Source of the DNA: a virus
DNA: 24,299 bases
Strand: one strand, 5' to 3'
Virus record (IMG/VR): IMGVR_UViG_3300021075_000015
Location: 1-24,299 of that record
The translations under genes were made by a program, and so were the position numbers. The notes beneath the pieces were generated by a model. The model was given only the letters and a program-made list of their open reading frames with translations, was not told the origin of the DNA and made no database searches. The stretch's first letter is position 1. Each line of letters opens with the position of its first letter. Positions 7,430-14,983 of the stretch are shown piece by piece.

Positions 7430-8177
7430 CAATAATTTCAGTGGCGCCACCAAACTAAAAGACTGGTGGCAAAAGGTAAAGGCGAACTTTGACTTTTTAA
7501 AGACTAAAGCTGACAACTGCGATACCTTTCAAGAATTTAATAACAAATATCTTTTGCCAGACAAAGAATTTGTAAGAGTAGCAAGCAGTACAAGTGTTCC
7601 ATTACTAACACCTTCCAACGGTGTACTACCAACAATAGACGGAGTTCTGGTTGTAGGTTATGACAGAGTACTTGTTAAGGATCAGATAGACCAAAGACAA
7701 AATGGTATCTATATTGTAAATCCGGCTTCGTCAGGTGTGTGGCAAAGAGCTACTGACTCAAGTCTAAGTGCTTATATTAAGCTTGGAATGAGAGTGTTTG
7801 TAAAAGAGGGTACGACAAATGCACAGCGGTTTTTTGTGCTATCAAGTGCCTCTGATAATCCAATCTATTTAGGTAGTTCTACTCTGGTATTTATTCCAGA
7901 AGCAGTGAAAGCAAGATCCATTAAAAGTGGATCACATACCTTTTCAACTGTAAACCATGGAACAGCGTATAGTTACGCTGTAGCCTTTGGCCTGGGTAAC
8001 ACATTTTTGACAACACCGTCAACAGTCTGTAATGTGCAGACGTTGGCGCCAGAGAACTTTGTGGTTTCGGTGGAAAGCGTATCCGCAAGCGGATTTACCA
8101 TGAGAATCAAAAACATTCATGCTTCCAATGACTACACGAATGTGGTTGTGTTCTGGATTGCGGCTGGGGATATTTAA
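7419..8177 (+). CDS. Phage tail fibre-like protein with phage 'RVLVKDQ' domain
   Basis: This 252-residue protein starts inside the end of the preceding gene behind GGGAGGAAG. Residues 50-160 carry the well-known phage fibre domain with a VRVASSTSVPLLTPSNG-type strand, 'DGVLVVGYDRVLVKDQ', 'QNGIYIV', 'WQRATDSS' and 'GMRVFVKEGTTN', found in many tailed-phage fibres and appendage proteins. The last 90 residues are strand-rich (HTFSTVNHGTAYSYAV and onward) and look like a small C-terminal head domain. It lies between the tail-tip hub and the collagen-like protein, as expected for an appendage that contacts the host surface. The domain resemblance is clear; the receptor is unknown. Confidence 0.75.
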   Translation: MAYDNNFSGATKLKDWWQKVKANFDFLKTKADNCDTFQEFNNKYLLPDKEFVRVASSTSVPLLTPSNGVLPTIDGVLVVGYDRVLVKDQIDQRQNGIYIVNPASSGVWQRATDSSLSAYIKLGMRVFVKEGTTNAQRFFVLSSASDNPIYLGSSTLVFIPEAVKARSIKSGSHTFSTVNHGTAYSYAVAFGLGNTFLTTPSTVCNVQTLAPENFVVSVESVSASGFTMRIKNIHASNDYTNVVVFWIAAGDI

Positions 8178-8192
8178 GGAGAGTGAGTAATT

Positions 8193-9800
8193 ATGCGAGT
8201 AATAAATATAACCGTCGGAGACGAGGGTGCTTTTGTGAGCCCTAAAATCGTGGGCCGAGTTGGAGAGAATAAAACCACTCGACTTGAGTTTAGTCTGCCG
8301 CCATCATTCATGGGCTATCAATACTACATTACTTTCAAACCTGAAGGACTTGACTCCATTCACACAGATACCTTAGAGGAAGAAGACGGCATTGTTTCAT
8401 ATGAACTGGAGCATTTCCTGCTAGTAAAGGGTGTATTGCAGATTGAACTGTCTGCATTTGAAGATGACAAAGTGCTAAAGAGTGCAATTATCTGCCTTGA
8501 AGTGCCAGAGGGTCTTGATGTCGGGGGCGAGTTTCCGAGTGATCCATACACACCGGCATGGTATGTGAAGGTTTTAGATGAGGCGAATAGGGCAAAAGAT
8601 GAGGCAGACAGAGCTGAAAACAGCGCAATACTAGCGGAGACAGCAAAGAATGAAACCGAAACAGCAAAGTCAGCAGCACAAACAGCACTTCAAAGGCTAG
8701 AAGAGGGAATTGCAAATGGCGACTTCAAAGGCGACCCGGGCGAAAAGGGTGTTCCAGGTCAAGACGGAGTCGACGGCAAAGACGGATTAAACGGGCAAGA
8801 TGGAATAAACGGCACTAATGGAGCAGATGGTTTAAACGGACAAGATGGGTTAAATGGTACAGACGGCGTTGATGGAAAGTCCGCCTATGAAGTAGCTGTT
8901 ACAAATGGTTTTGTTGGGACTCAAGTGCAATGGCTGGCGAGTCTTCATGGAGCTGACGGCATAAACGCCACCACAACTGCAGTAGCTACTGAAACAACAA
9001 ATGGGTTAATGTCATCAACTGATAAGGTATATCTTGACGGGTTGCCAGTAAGTATGAGTGCAAAAGCTGATAAAGATAATTTAATTACTGCATTTACCTT
9101 TTCGCCTTCGCAAGCAACCCTGCCAAATCTGCCATCAAGCGACGGGTCGGTTTTTATTACTTGTACAGCACATGGTTTGTCAGTAAACGATATTATCTCA
9201 TTCACTGGAGCAACACCGCTGTTTGGTGGTGTCGCCATTCCAGTGGGTAAAAAGTATCGTGTTATTGCGGTGACTGGTCCTAATACTTTCGTACCGTTTG
9301 GTTCCAATATTACTGCAAAAGCTGCAGGCGGCTGGAATGTGGTGAAACATTCATCTGTCCCTGCTATTATCTTTAGCAATCTTGGAGTGGACAGTTCATG
9401 TAATGAGGTGACAGTAGAGTTTAAGGCAACAACAGTCTATCGAGACAGTGGAAGTGTGGCACAGTTTTATTTTACGCTAAATGGGATCACATCCGCTTCT
9501 TACTGTCCATTCAAGAGTTCGGCGATAGGCGTTGCAGGAGCGCTTGTGTCTAAGTTTGTAATTTCAGACTGTACTTCAGGAGAGAACCAGGGTGAAGAAA
9601 TCCACCTATGTTCAATGACGCTTAAGCGGATAAGCACAAGTGTATGGAGTGTACTTATCAACTCAGGCTACAGAAACAGTTATTTTGCCACAGCCTATGG
9701 CTATGTTTCTGATTCATCGTTTTCCACACTTAGTAGTTTGGAGTTACTATTTAATGTTGGCGCGTGTGTTGATGGAACTTTTATAATCAGGAGGGGATAG
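8193..9800 (+). CDS. Collagen-like receptor-binding / baseplate upper-like protein
   Basis: This 535-residue protein has four visible parts. Residues 1-115 are a strand-rich domain resembling the N-terminal domain of baseplate upper proteins (BppU type) used to attach to the tail. Residues 128-172 form an Ala/Glu/Lys coiled coil with AKxEADRAE-type heptads. Residues 180-228 are collagen-like Gly-X-Y triplets rich in Asp and Asn. Residues 230-535 form the C-terminal part, starting with an 'SAYEVAVTNGFVGTQVQWLASLHG' segment often seen after phage collagen repeats, then a strand-rich head ending IIRRG. A trimeric host-recognition fibre is the natural reading. The ATG follows AAGGAGAGTGAG. Confidence 0.8.
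   Translation: MRVINITVGDEGAFVSPKIVGRVGENKTTRLEFSLPPSFMGYQYYITFKPEGLDSIHTDTLEEEDGIVSYELEHFLLVKGVLQIELSAFEDDKVLKSAIICLEVPEGLDVGGEFPSDPYTPAWYVKVLDEANRAKDEADRAENSAILAETAKNETETAKSAAQTALQRLEEGIANGDFKGDPGEKGVPGQDGVDGKDGLNGQDGINGTNGADGLNGQDGLNGTDGVDGKSAYEVAVTNGFVGTQVQWLASLHGADGINATTTAVATETTNGLMSSTDKVYLDGLPVSMSAKADKDNLITAFTFSPSQATLPNLPSSDGSVFITCTAHGLSVNDIISFTGATPLFGGVAIPVGKKYRVIAVTGPNTFVPFGSNITAKAAGGWNVVKHSSVPAIIFSNLGVDSSCNEVTVEFKATTVYRDSGSVAQFYFTLNGITSASYCPFKSSAIGVAGALVSKFVISDCTSGENQGEEIHLCSMTLKRISTSVWSVLINSGYRNSYFATAYGYVSDSSFSTLSSLELLFNVGACVDGTFIIRRG
8730..8876 (+). repeat. Collagen-like Gly-X-Y coding repeat
   Basis: About 16 consecutive Gly-X-Y triplets are encoded here, with DGLNGQDG and DGVDGK variants recurring. 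DNA units such as GGACAAGATGGGTTAAA-like and GGGCAAGATGGAATAAA-like 18-base pieces are near copies, so the tract could change length by slippage or recombination. Confidence 0.85.
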
Positions 9801-9801
9801 T

Positions 9802-10074
9802 ATGCAGGAAAAGTTAATAGTTGACTGTCTTACAAATGAAACGCAGATAGTTATGGCAGCCGAGGAAATATCGGAAGTAAATTTAGCGTATTTTATTGAC
9901 ATTAAAACTGCTCAAATAAAGCAGTTGCTATCAGAAAGCAACGAAACACAGTTAGTAGATGCACCTATTACTTATGAGAAAAAGTTAGAGTGGCGAGAGT
10001 ATAGAAAAGTACTAAGAGAACTTTTGACCGACCCCACCTTTCCAAATGTGGTGATACCAGATAAGCCAGATTAA
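9802..10074 (+). CDS. Small phage tail (fibre) assembly chaperone-like protein
   Basis: This 90-residue protein starts one base after the receptor-binding gene, behind GGAGGGGAT. Its C-terminal pattern, KLEWREYRKVLRELLTDPTFP followed by Pro-rich residues (in parts EWREYRK, LRELLTDP, PNVVIPDKP), is the motif of small phage tail fibre assembly chaperones, in which a WxxYRxxLR helix precedes a proline-rich end. The N-terminal half is a short beta/alpha segment. Placement directly after the fibre gene fits a role in folding or assembly of that fibre. No enzyme activity is expected. Confidence 0.65.
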   Translation: MQEKLIVDCLTNETQIVMAAEEISEVNLAYFIDIKTAQIKQLLSESNETQLVDAPITYEKKLEWREYRKVLRELLTDPTFPNVVIPDKPD

Positions 10075-10095
10075 ATATTATTAGAAACGATAGAG

Positions 10096-10125
10096 AACCT
10101 CTTTAAAAAACTAGGGGGTTTTTTG
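10096..10125 (+). terminator. Rho-independent terminator-like hairpin after tail genes
   Basis: AACCTCTT at 10096-10103 can pair with AGGGGGTT at 10113-10120 (including T-G wobbles), followed by a run of six T. It separates the tail genes from the lysis genes. The stem is modest, so it may be leaky. Confidence 0.55.
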
Positions 10126-10156
10126 TTATATGCGAAAGAGAGGAGAAGTGGGAGAT

Positions 10157-10423
10157 ATGGAGATTGATCACAAATGTATTCAGGAAGAGCGTATCAGAGC
10201 CTTGGAAACTGGAACCGCTGAAACGCGCGTGTATGTGAAGCTGATCCGCGAGGACTTGGCAGAAATCAAAGATTCACTTAAGGAAATCAGAGGCTCGCCA
10301 GAGCAGCAGGAGCAAAGCCAGAAACGCTGGCAGGGAGTTGTAATGGAGTTACTAAAACTGCTAGGCGTATGCCTGGCAATATTAGCATCAATATTTGGTG
10401 CAATAAAATTATTTGGAGGATGA
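10157..10423 (+). CDS. XhlA-like membrane-associated lysis protein
   Basis: The ATG at 10157 is preferred over 10130 because GAGGAGAAGTGGGAG lies just before it; this gives 88 residues. The protein has a charged coiled-coil N-terminal part (IRALETGTAETRVYVKLIREDLAEIKDSL, in parts ETRVYVK, REDLAEIKDSL) and one C-terminal hydrophobic helix (LLKLLGVCLAILASIFGAIKLF). This is the layout of haemolysin XhlA proteins, membrane-anchored partners of phage holin and endolysin. Its stop overlaps the leader of the amidase gene, and the holin follows, which supports a lysis module. The family assignment is from architecture and position. Confidence 0.75.
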   Translation: MEIDHKCIQEERIRALETGTAETRVYVKLIREDLAEIKDSLKEIRGSPEQQEQSQKRWQGVVMELLKLLGVCLAILASIFGAIKLFGG

Positions 10424-10428
10424 GGGTT

Positions 10429-10974
10429 ATGAAGAAAGGTATTTACATTAGTCCGTCGACACAGGAGCACAACGTTGGCGCAGGAAGTTACGGCACAGAA
10501 GAAAAAAGAATGAACGAGATTGCTGATGTGGTTGAAATCACACTCAAAAAGCATGGACAACTTACTTTTAGGAACAAGCCGAGTTTTACACTGACCGAGG
10601 TGGTTCATGACTCAAATGTAAAGAATCCAAAAGTTCATGTGGCGATTCACTCAAATGCAGGTGGTGGTGGCAAGGCGCGTGGTTGTGAAGTATACTGTCA
10701 CAAGTTTGGGACAGCCGGTGAGAGATTGGCTAAAGAAATCTATGCAAATGTAAGTGCAATCACGCCAACCACCGACCGTGGTGTGAAGGAAGGTCAGAAT
10801 TACTTCGGTAAAGGCAAACCGCTGTATGAGACGGCAAAGACAACGGCAGTTGCTGCGTTAATCGAGATTGCCTTCCATGATTCGCCTGAGGATGCAAAAT
10901 GGATCCAAACGCACATCAGACCAATCGGCGAGGCAATCGCAAAAGGTATCTTGGAATACCTGAACGTGAAATAG
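10429..10974 (+). CDS. N-acetylmuramoyl-L-alanine amidase (phage endolysin, Amidase_3 type)
   Basis: The ATG at 10429 has TTGGAGGA 8 bases upstream, giving 181 residues starting MKKGIYISPST. Zinc-dependent amidases of the Amidase_3 family cut the bond between MurNAc and L-Ala in peptidoglycan. Visible family residues are His14 (in QEHN), Glu24/Glu25 followed by N29, His74 in 'VAIHSNAG', and the catalytic Glu146 in 'ALIEIAFHDSPEDA'. The usual 'DxGHGG' around the first His is replaced by SPSTQEHN, which is seen in phage-type members. There is no cell-wall-binding domain after the catalytic domain, so this is a single-domain endolysin. Neighbours are an XhlA-like gene and a holin, completing a lysis cassette. 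Confidence 0.9.
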   Translation: MKKGIYISPSTQEHNVGAGSYGTEEKRMNEIADVVEITLKKHGQLTFRNKPSFTLTEVVHDSNVKNPKVHVAIHSNAGGGGKARGCEVYCHKFGTAGERLAKEIYANVSAITPTTDRGVKEGQNYFGKGKPLYETAKTTAVAALIEIAFHDSPEDAKWIQTHIRPIGEAIAKGILEYLNVK

Positions 10975-10987
10975 GGAGGAATCGAAC

Positions 10988-11185
10988 ATGGGACAATCAA
11001 GATTTAGAAGTAAGGTGGCATGGGTTGCGGTATCTGCGCTCGTGCTTTTTTTACTCAAGAACTACGGACTACTTGGAGGCGTTGGCTTGACTGAGGGAGC
11101 ATATGATACTTTCGTTAATCTGCTCTTTGGCGTCTTGACTACATTTGGAATCTTTAACGATCCGACTAACAAGACCGGGTTTTAG
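10988..11185 (+). CDS. Phage holin, phiLC3 family
   Basis: This 65-residue protein follows a GGGAGGAA ribosome binding site, 13 bases after the amidase gene. It has an N-terminal hydrophobic helix (VAWVAVSALVLFLLKNYGLL) and a second amphipathic to hydrophobic stretch (TFVNLLFGVLTTFGIFNDPTNKTGF, in parts FVNLLFGVLTTFGI and NDPTNKTGF). The ending 'GIFNDPTNKTGF' is characteristic of phiLC3-type holins. Holins form membrane lesions that release the endolysin at the end of infection. It is the last gene of the lysis cassette and is followed by a strong hairpin terminator. Confidence 0.92.
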   Translation: MGQSRFRSKVAWVAVSALVLFLLKNYGLLGGVGLTEGAYDTFVNLLFGVLTTFGIFNDPTNKTGF

Positions 11186-11207
11186 ATTAACTATTAGTAT
11201 AACAGCG

Positions 11208-11242
11208 CCCTCTGCAAATCAAATTTTGCAGAGGGTGTTTTG
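11208..11242 (+). terminator. Rho-independent terminator after the holin gene
   Basis: CCCTCTGCAAA at 11208-11218 is perfectly complementary to TTTGCAGAGGG at 11225-11235 around a six-base loop, followed by TGTTTTG. The stem is the strongest in the phage part and probably marks the end of the late operon. Confidence 0.85.
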
Positions 11243-11259
11243 ATTTGGGGGCAGTATTT

Positions 11260-11685
11260 ATGAAAGAGGAAATTAAACAAAAAATTATAGATTTAAGGCA
11301 TGAGTGCAGGAGTTACTCGCAGATTGCCACATCGCTGCAGTTGTCCGAGAATACAGTCAAGTCTGTCTGCAGACGAACTGCAATGCTTGTAAAAGAAGAA
11401 CTCAGATCGAAATCGGCAGAACATTGCAAGAACTGTGGCACCTCACTTAAAAATAAGCGCCTTGGCAAGCCGGCGAAATTCTGTTCTGAGGCGTGCAGGC
11501 GCGAATGGTGGAAAAGCAACAATGCATCATCTAACAGAAAAGCCTATTACCCCTGCAGATGTCAGGGCTGTAATAAGGAGTTTTTAAGTTATGGGAACAG
11601 TGATCGTAAATACTGCTCCCATACCTGTTATATCAGTAAACAGTTTATTAAGGGGAGTGCAGAAAATGACACAGCAGCAATTTGA
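11260..11685 (+). CDS. HTH and zinc-ribbon DNA-binding protein (sigma-70 region 4-like)
   Basis: ATG 11260 is chosen because a GGGGG stretch lies just upstream; the product is 141 residues. Residues 1-45 form a helix-turn-helix of sigma region 4 / transposase type (RSYSQIATSLQLSENTVKSVCRR). Two treble-clef-like cysteine groups follow: CKNCG...FCSEACR and CRCQGC...KYCSHTC. Proteins of this kind recur immediately before SHOCT-like genes and serine recombinases in Clostridia prophages and integrative elements, where they are often labelled sigma-70-like. A role in control or in assisting recombination is inferred from this association; nothing in the sequence fixes it. The end overlaps the next gene by 20 bases. 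Confidence 0.7.
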   Translation: MKEEIKQKIIDLRHECRSYSQIATSLQLSENTVKSVCRRTAMLVKEELRSKSAEHCKNCGTSLKNKRLGKPAKFCSEACRREWWKSNNASSNRKAYYPCRCQGCNKEFLSYGNSDRKYCSHTCYISKQFIKGSAENDTAAI

Positions 11686-11827
11686 GATGGAAAAGAACTA
11701 TAGACTGGCACTTACAATTGCCAAGACTATGTTAAATAATGACCTGATTTCACCTAAGGAATACAAGAAAATCGATGCGATGTTAATTGCCAAATATCAG
11801 CCTATTATAGCGAGTTTGAGGGTCTAA
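11666..11827 (+). CDS. SHOCT-like small protein
   Basis: This 53-residue protein starts inside the end of the preceding gene, behind AGGGGAGTG. The C-terminal segment 'MLNNDLISPKEYKKIDAMLIAKYQPI' (in parts LNNDLISPKEY, IDAMLIAKY) is the short SHOCT domain pattern, a two-helix element often found at protein ends or as small stand-alone proteins. It sits between an HTH/zinc-ribbon protein and two serine recombinases, a recurring trio in Firmicutes mobile elements. The function of the stand-alone form is not established. Confidence 0.7.
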   Translation: MTQQQFEMEKNYRLALTIAKTMLNNDLISPKEYKKIDAMLIAKYQPIIASLRV

Positions 11828-11889
11828 TTGACTTGCTATTTACCTCGAAAAGAGTGATTAATGGTGTAGTTGGATAGGAGCTGATTTAG

Positions 11890-13206
11890 GTGCGAACAAT
11901 AACCAGGATTGAACCAAAAACTTTTATAATCCCAACAAAATTAAGAGTCGCTGCTTACTGTAGAGTTTCGCTTGAAAAGGAAAGTATGTTGCACTCGCTT
12001 TCAGCTCAAGTTAGTTACTACAGCGAGTTCATCCAAAACCATAGAGGCTGGCAGTATGTCGGGGTTTATGCCGACGAAGCCATATCAGGCACATCAAATA
12101 TTCGCCCCGAGTTCAACAGGCTACTTGTGGATTGCCGAGAGGGAAAGATTGATATGATTATTACAAAATCAATTTCTCGGTTCGCTAGGAACACTCTCAC
12201 CATGCTTGAGGTGGTCAGGGAATTAAAAAGTATCAACGTGGATGTGTTCTTTGAAAAAGAAAATATTCACTCAATCAGTGGGGATGGCGAGCTAATGCTT
12301 ACCATCCTCTCTTCATTCGCCCAGGAAGAAAGTCTCTCGGTAAGCGAGAACTGCAAGTGGCGAATTAGAAATCAGTTCAAAACCGGTGTACCTTATCATT
12401 TTTCCATTATCGGTTATGAGCTAAAAAACAATAAGCTTGAAATCGTCCCCCGAGAAGCAGAGGTTATAAGAATGATTTTTAATGATTTTCTATCAGGCAT
12501 GGGCAAGATTGCTATCATTAAAAAACTAAACGCAAAGGGTCTTATGACAAGAAACAATAAACTGTGGCAAGAGAAGGCTGTTGACAGGATTTTGCGTAAT
12601 GAAAAATATGCAGGAGATCTGCTTTTGCAAAAGTTCTATAGTTCAAATCATTTGGAAAAACAAAAACGTGTAAATGTTGGTCAACTTCCTTCGTATTACA
12701 TAACAGACAGCCACGAACCGATTATTGATAGGGATACATTTGAGAGAGTACAGTTGGAACTAGAAAAGCGAGCACGGATTTATAACGCCGGAGCAGTTAC
12801 TGGAATGCCACATTCCTTTGCAGGTAAAATCGTTTGTGGTGAATGCGGGGACAATTATCGAAGAAGAATAACCCACGCAGGCGAGAAATATGAAAAAGCA
12901 GTGTGGATTTGCACAACTAAGAACAGACTTGGAAAAGAAGCCTGCGGCTCAAAACAAATCCCTGAGGATATTATTTCAAAAACGACTGCTGAGGTTTTAG
13001 GAATAAAGGACTTTGATGAGGATTTGTTTAGTCAAAATATTAAGATGATTAAAGTAACAGACACTAACCATTTAGTGTTTGTTTTTTTAAATGGGCTCGA
13101 ATGCATAAAGCTATGGCAGAATAATTCGTGCCGAAATAGTTGGAGTGAAGAGAAAAGGCAAAAACAAAGGGAGATGATTACATGCAGGCTACAGGAGCAA
13201 AAATAA
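11890..13206 (+). CDS. Large serine recombinase without coiled-coil domain (first of pair)
   Basis: This 438-residue protein starts at GTG 11890 behind a GATAGGAGC binding site. The N-terminal catalytic resolvase domain has Ser27 in 'YCRVSLEKES' and the arginine-rich 'SISRFARNT' motif. The recombinase domain follows (residues 165-270), then a zinc beta ribbon with CGECG near residue 317 and later Cys in 'WICTTK' and 'ACGSK'. The coiled-coil region that normally follows in large serine integrases is missing: the terminal strand ('VTDTNHLVFVFLNGLECIKLW') comes almost directly after the ribbon. The gene overlaps the second recombinase by 25 bases, so they are surely co-translated. It may act with the second protein or as an accessory factor. 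Confidence 0.88.
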   Translation: MRTITRIEPKTFIIPTKLRVAAYCRVSLEKESMLHSLSAQVSYYSEFIQNHRGWQYVGVYADEAISGTSNIRPEFNRLLVDCREGKIDMIITKSISRFARNTLTMLEVVRELKSINVDVFFEKENIHSISGDGELMLTILSSFAQEESLSVSENCKWRIRNQFKTGVPYHFSIIGYELKNNKLEIVPREAEVIRMIFNDFLSGMGKIAIIKKLNAKGLMTRNNKLWQEKAVDRILRNEKYAGDLLLQKFYSSNHLEKQKRVNVGQLPSYYITDSHEPIIDRDTFERVQLELEKRARIYNAGAVTGMPHSFAGKIVCGECGDNYRRRITHAGEKYEKAVWICTTKNRLGKEACGSKQIPEDIISKTTAEVLGIKDFDEDLFSQNIKMIKVTDTNHLVFVFLNGLECIKLWQNNSCRNSWSEEKRQKQREMITCRLQEQK

Positions 13207-14774
13207 CAGTAAGACCAGCAACAATTGGGAGGTACTCAACTATACCAACTAATCTGGCTTACAAAAAGCGAGTCGCGGCTTATGCCAGGGTATCAACAGA
13301 TACTGAAGAACAGCAATCAAGCTACGATGCTCAGGTCAAGCACTACTCAAAGTTTATAAAGGAGAATGTTGCTTGGGAGTTTGTAGAGGTGTATGCCGAC
13401 GAGGGTATTTCTGCAACAAGTACCAAGAAGCGAGACGGCTTTAATAGAATGATTTCCGATGCACTTGAGGGTAAAATCGACCTTATTGTTACCAAGTCAG
13501 TAAGCAGATTCGCCAGGAACACCGTCGACACGCTTACCACGGTACGAAAGCTTAAGGAATGCGGTGTGGAAGTGTACTTTGAGAAAGAAAACATTTATAC
13601 CCTCGACAGCAAAGGCGAACTTCTAATCACAATCATGTCATCTCTCGCCCAAGAGGAGTCGCGTTCCATTTCAGAGAATGTCACTTGGGGCCAGAGAAAG
13701 AGATTTGCTGACGGAAAGGTGAGCCTTCCCTACAAACACTTTCTTGGCTTTGAGAAAGGCGAGGGCGACATTCCGAAAATAGTTGAAAGTGAGGCAAAGG
13801 TAGTCAGGCTAATTTATAAGCTCTTTTTAGAAGGACAAACGCCAACGGCATTAGCTAGGTATTTAACTGAAAATGGGATATTAACACCCTCTGGTAAGAA
13901 AGTATGGAAGTCAAATGTGATAAATAGCATCCTGAAAAACGAAAAATACAAAGGCGACGCAATGCTTCAAAAGTCGTTTACGGTTGATTTTCTGACTAAG
14001 AAAAAGAAAATAAACGAGGGTGAGATTCCACAATACTACGTTGAAAATTCTCACCCAGCAATCGTAAGCCCTGAGGTTTATAACCTGGCCCAGTATGAAT
14101 TTAAAAAACGAAAGGCCAATAAGGGTTACAAGACCTGCGGCAGCTGCTTTTCAGGTAAGATAATTTGTGGGGAATGTGGCAGTATATTTGGCAGAAAAGT
14201 TTGGCACTCAAACAGTAAATACAAGCGTGCCATTTGGCAGTGTAACAGCAAGTTCAAAACAAAAAAGAAATGCGGGACTCCGCACATTTACGAGGATTCA
14301 ATAAAGGCCGCGTTTGTTGAAGTCTTTAACTGCTTGATTGGAAACAAGGCACTACTTCTCGCGGATTACGCTGAAATAATTATGGTGATTACAGACACGA
14401 CTGCACTTGAGAAAGAAAATTCAAAACTTCAGACCGAGATTGATGTGGTGCTTGAACTGCTTAGAAAGAGTGTGGACGAAAACGCCAGAACGGCAATTAA
14501 CCAATCGGATTATGAAAAACGTCATAATGCACTACTTGATAAGTTCGAAACTACAAAAGATAAAAAGGCTGAGGTTGAAGAAAAACTTAAGGAGCGTCAG
14601 GCTAAGGGTGAAGAGATAAGGGTGTTCATGAAAAAGCTTGAGGAGTCAGAAAATTTACTCACAACTTTTGATGATGAGCTTTGGAATGCAACGGTGGTGA
14701 GGGTTGTGGTTGGAAACGAAAACACGGCATGGTTTGAGTTCAAGGATGGTCAGGAAGTTGAGTGGAAGATTTGA
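13182..14774 (+). CDS. Large serine recombinase / prophage integrase (second of pair)
   Basis: This 530-residue protein carries all parts of large serine integrases. The catalytic domain has Ser38 in 'YARVSTDTEEQ' and the 'SVSRFARNT' motif; the recombinase domain spans about 180-290, with a zinc beta ribbon with CGECG and 'WQCNSKFKTKKKCG'. A long coiled coil runs from about 410 to 500 (ALEKENSKLQTEIDVVLELL and on), and a short strand-rich end contains 'VVRVVVGNENTAWFEF'. Such enzymes join attP and attB in one direction unless a directionality factor is present. It lies at the last position before a terminator, where prophage integrases adjacent to an attachment site are usually found. This is the more probable integrase of the two. 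Confidence 0.92.
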   Translation: MQATGAKITVRPATIGRYSTIPTNLAYKKRVAAYARVSTDTEEQQSSYDAQVKHYSKFIKENVAWEFVEVYADEGISATSTKKRDGFNRMISDALEGKIDLIVTKSVSRFARNTVDTLTTVRKLKECGVEVYFEKENIYTLDSKGELLITIMSSLAQEESRSISENVTWGQRKRFADGKVSLPYKHFLGFEKGEGDIPKIVESEAKVVRLIYKLFLEGQTPTALARYLTENGILTPSGKKVWKSNVINSILKNEKYKGDAMLQKSFTVDFLTKKKKINEGEIPQYYVENSHPAIVSPEVYNLAQYEFKKRKANKGYKTCGSCFSGKIICGECGSIFGRKVWHSNSKYKRAIWQCNSKFKTKKKCGTPHIYEDSIKAAFVEVFNCLIGNKALLLADYAEIIMVITDTTALEKENSKLQTEIDVVLELLRKSVDENARTAINQSDYEKRHNALLDKFETTKDKKAEVEEKLKERQAKGEEIRVFMKKLEESENLLTTFDDELWNATVVRVVVGNENTAWFEFKDGQEVEWKI

Positions 14775-14793
14775 AGGGTTGAGAGTAGAGAAA

Positions 14794-14832
14794 CCGCTGA
14801 TTCAGAATTAATTCTGAGTTGGCGGCTTTTTT
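14794..14832 (+). terminator. Long Rho-independent terminator after the recombinases
   Basis: CCGCTGAT at 14794-14801 pairs with GTTGGCGG at 14818-14825 (three wobbles), enclosing a perfect inner inverted repeat TCAGAATT/AATTCTGA at 14802-14817, and is followed by CTTTTTTG. The pairing at the top of the stem leaves little or no loop on paper, so a few apical pairs must open. Confidence 0.8.
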
Positions 14833-14888
14833 GTTTTGTTGTCGGAATTTGGCGAAGACGGGTGGTATGATAAATTTGTTGAAAATTA

Positions 14889-14917
14889 TTGTAAATAATT
14901 ACGGGATGAAGTATTAT
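14889..14917 (+). promoter_or_regulatory. Candidate promoter for the secreted DUF6273 protein
   Basis: TTGTAA at 14889-14894 and TATTAT at 14912-14917 are separated by 17 bases, matching the sigma-A consensus at four and five positions. They lie 66 bases before the chosen start at 14984. The surrounding DNA is AT-rich, so chance matches are possible. Confidence 0.45.
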
Positions 14918-14983
14918 GGGTTCATAGAAAATTGTTAATTTTATGAAGGAATATTATCGGAATATTTGCGAGGTGAATTGCCT

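Noticed and set aside
8730-8876. Short regular repeats considered as a CRISPR-like array
   Set aside because: The periodicity is 9 and 18 bases, fully explained by collagen Gly-X-Y codons, without unique spacers. No CRISPR array was seen elsewhere in the window.
8945-9379. 144-codon minus-strand frame inside the receptor-binding gene
   Set aside because: It mirrors the + strand coding sequence, has no convincing start signal and would interrupt the co-directional late operon.
11828-11889. TTGACT at 11828 as a -35 box for the recombinase operon
   Set aside because: No acceptable -10 hexamer lies 16-18 bases downstream.
14407-14619. 70-codon + frame inside the coiled-coil region of the second recombinase
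   Set aside because: A shifted-frame shadow of Lys/Glu-rich coding sequence, with no binding site or recognisable domain.
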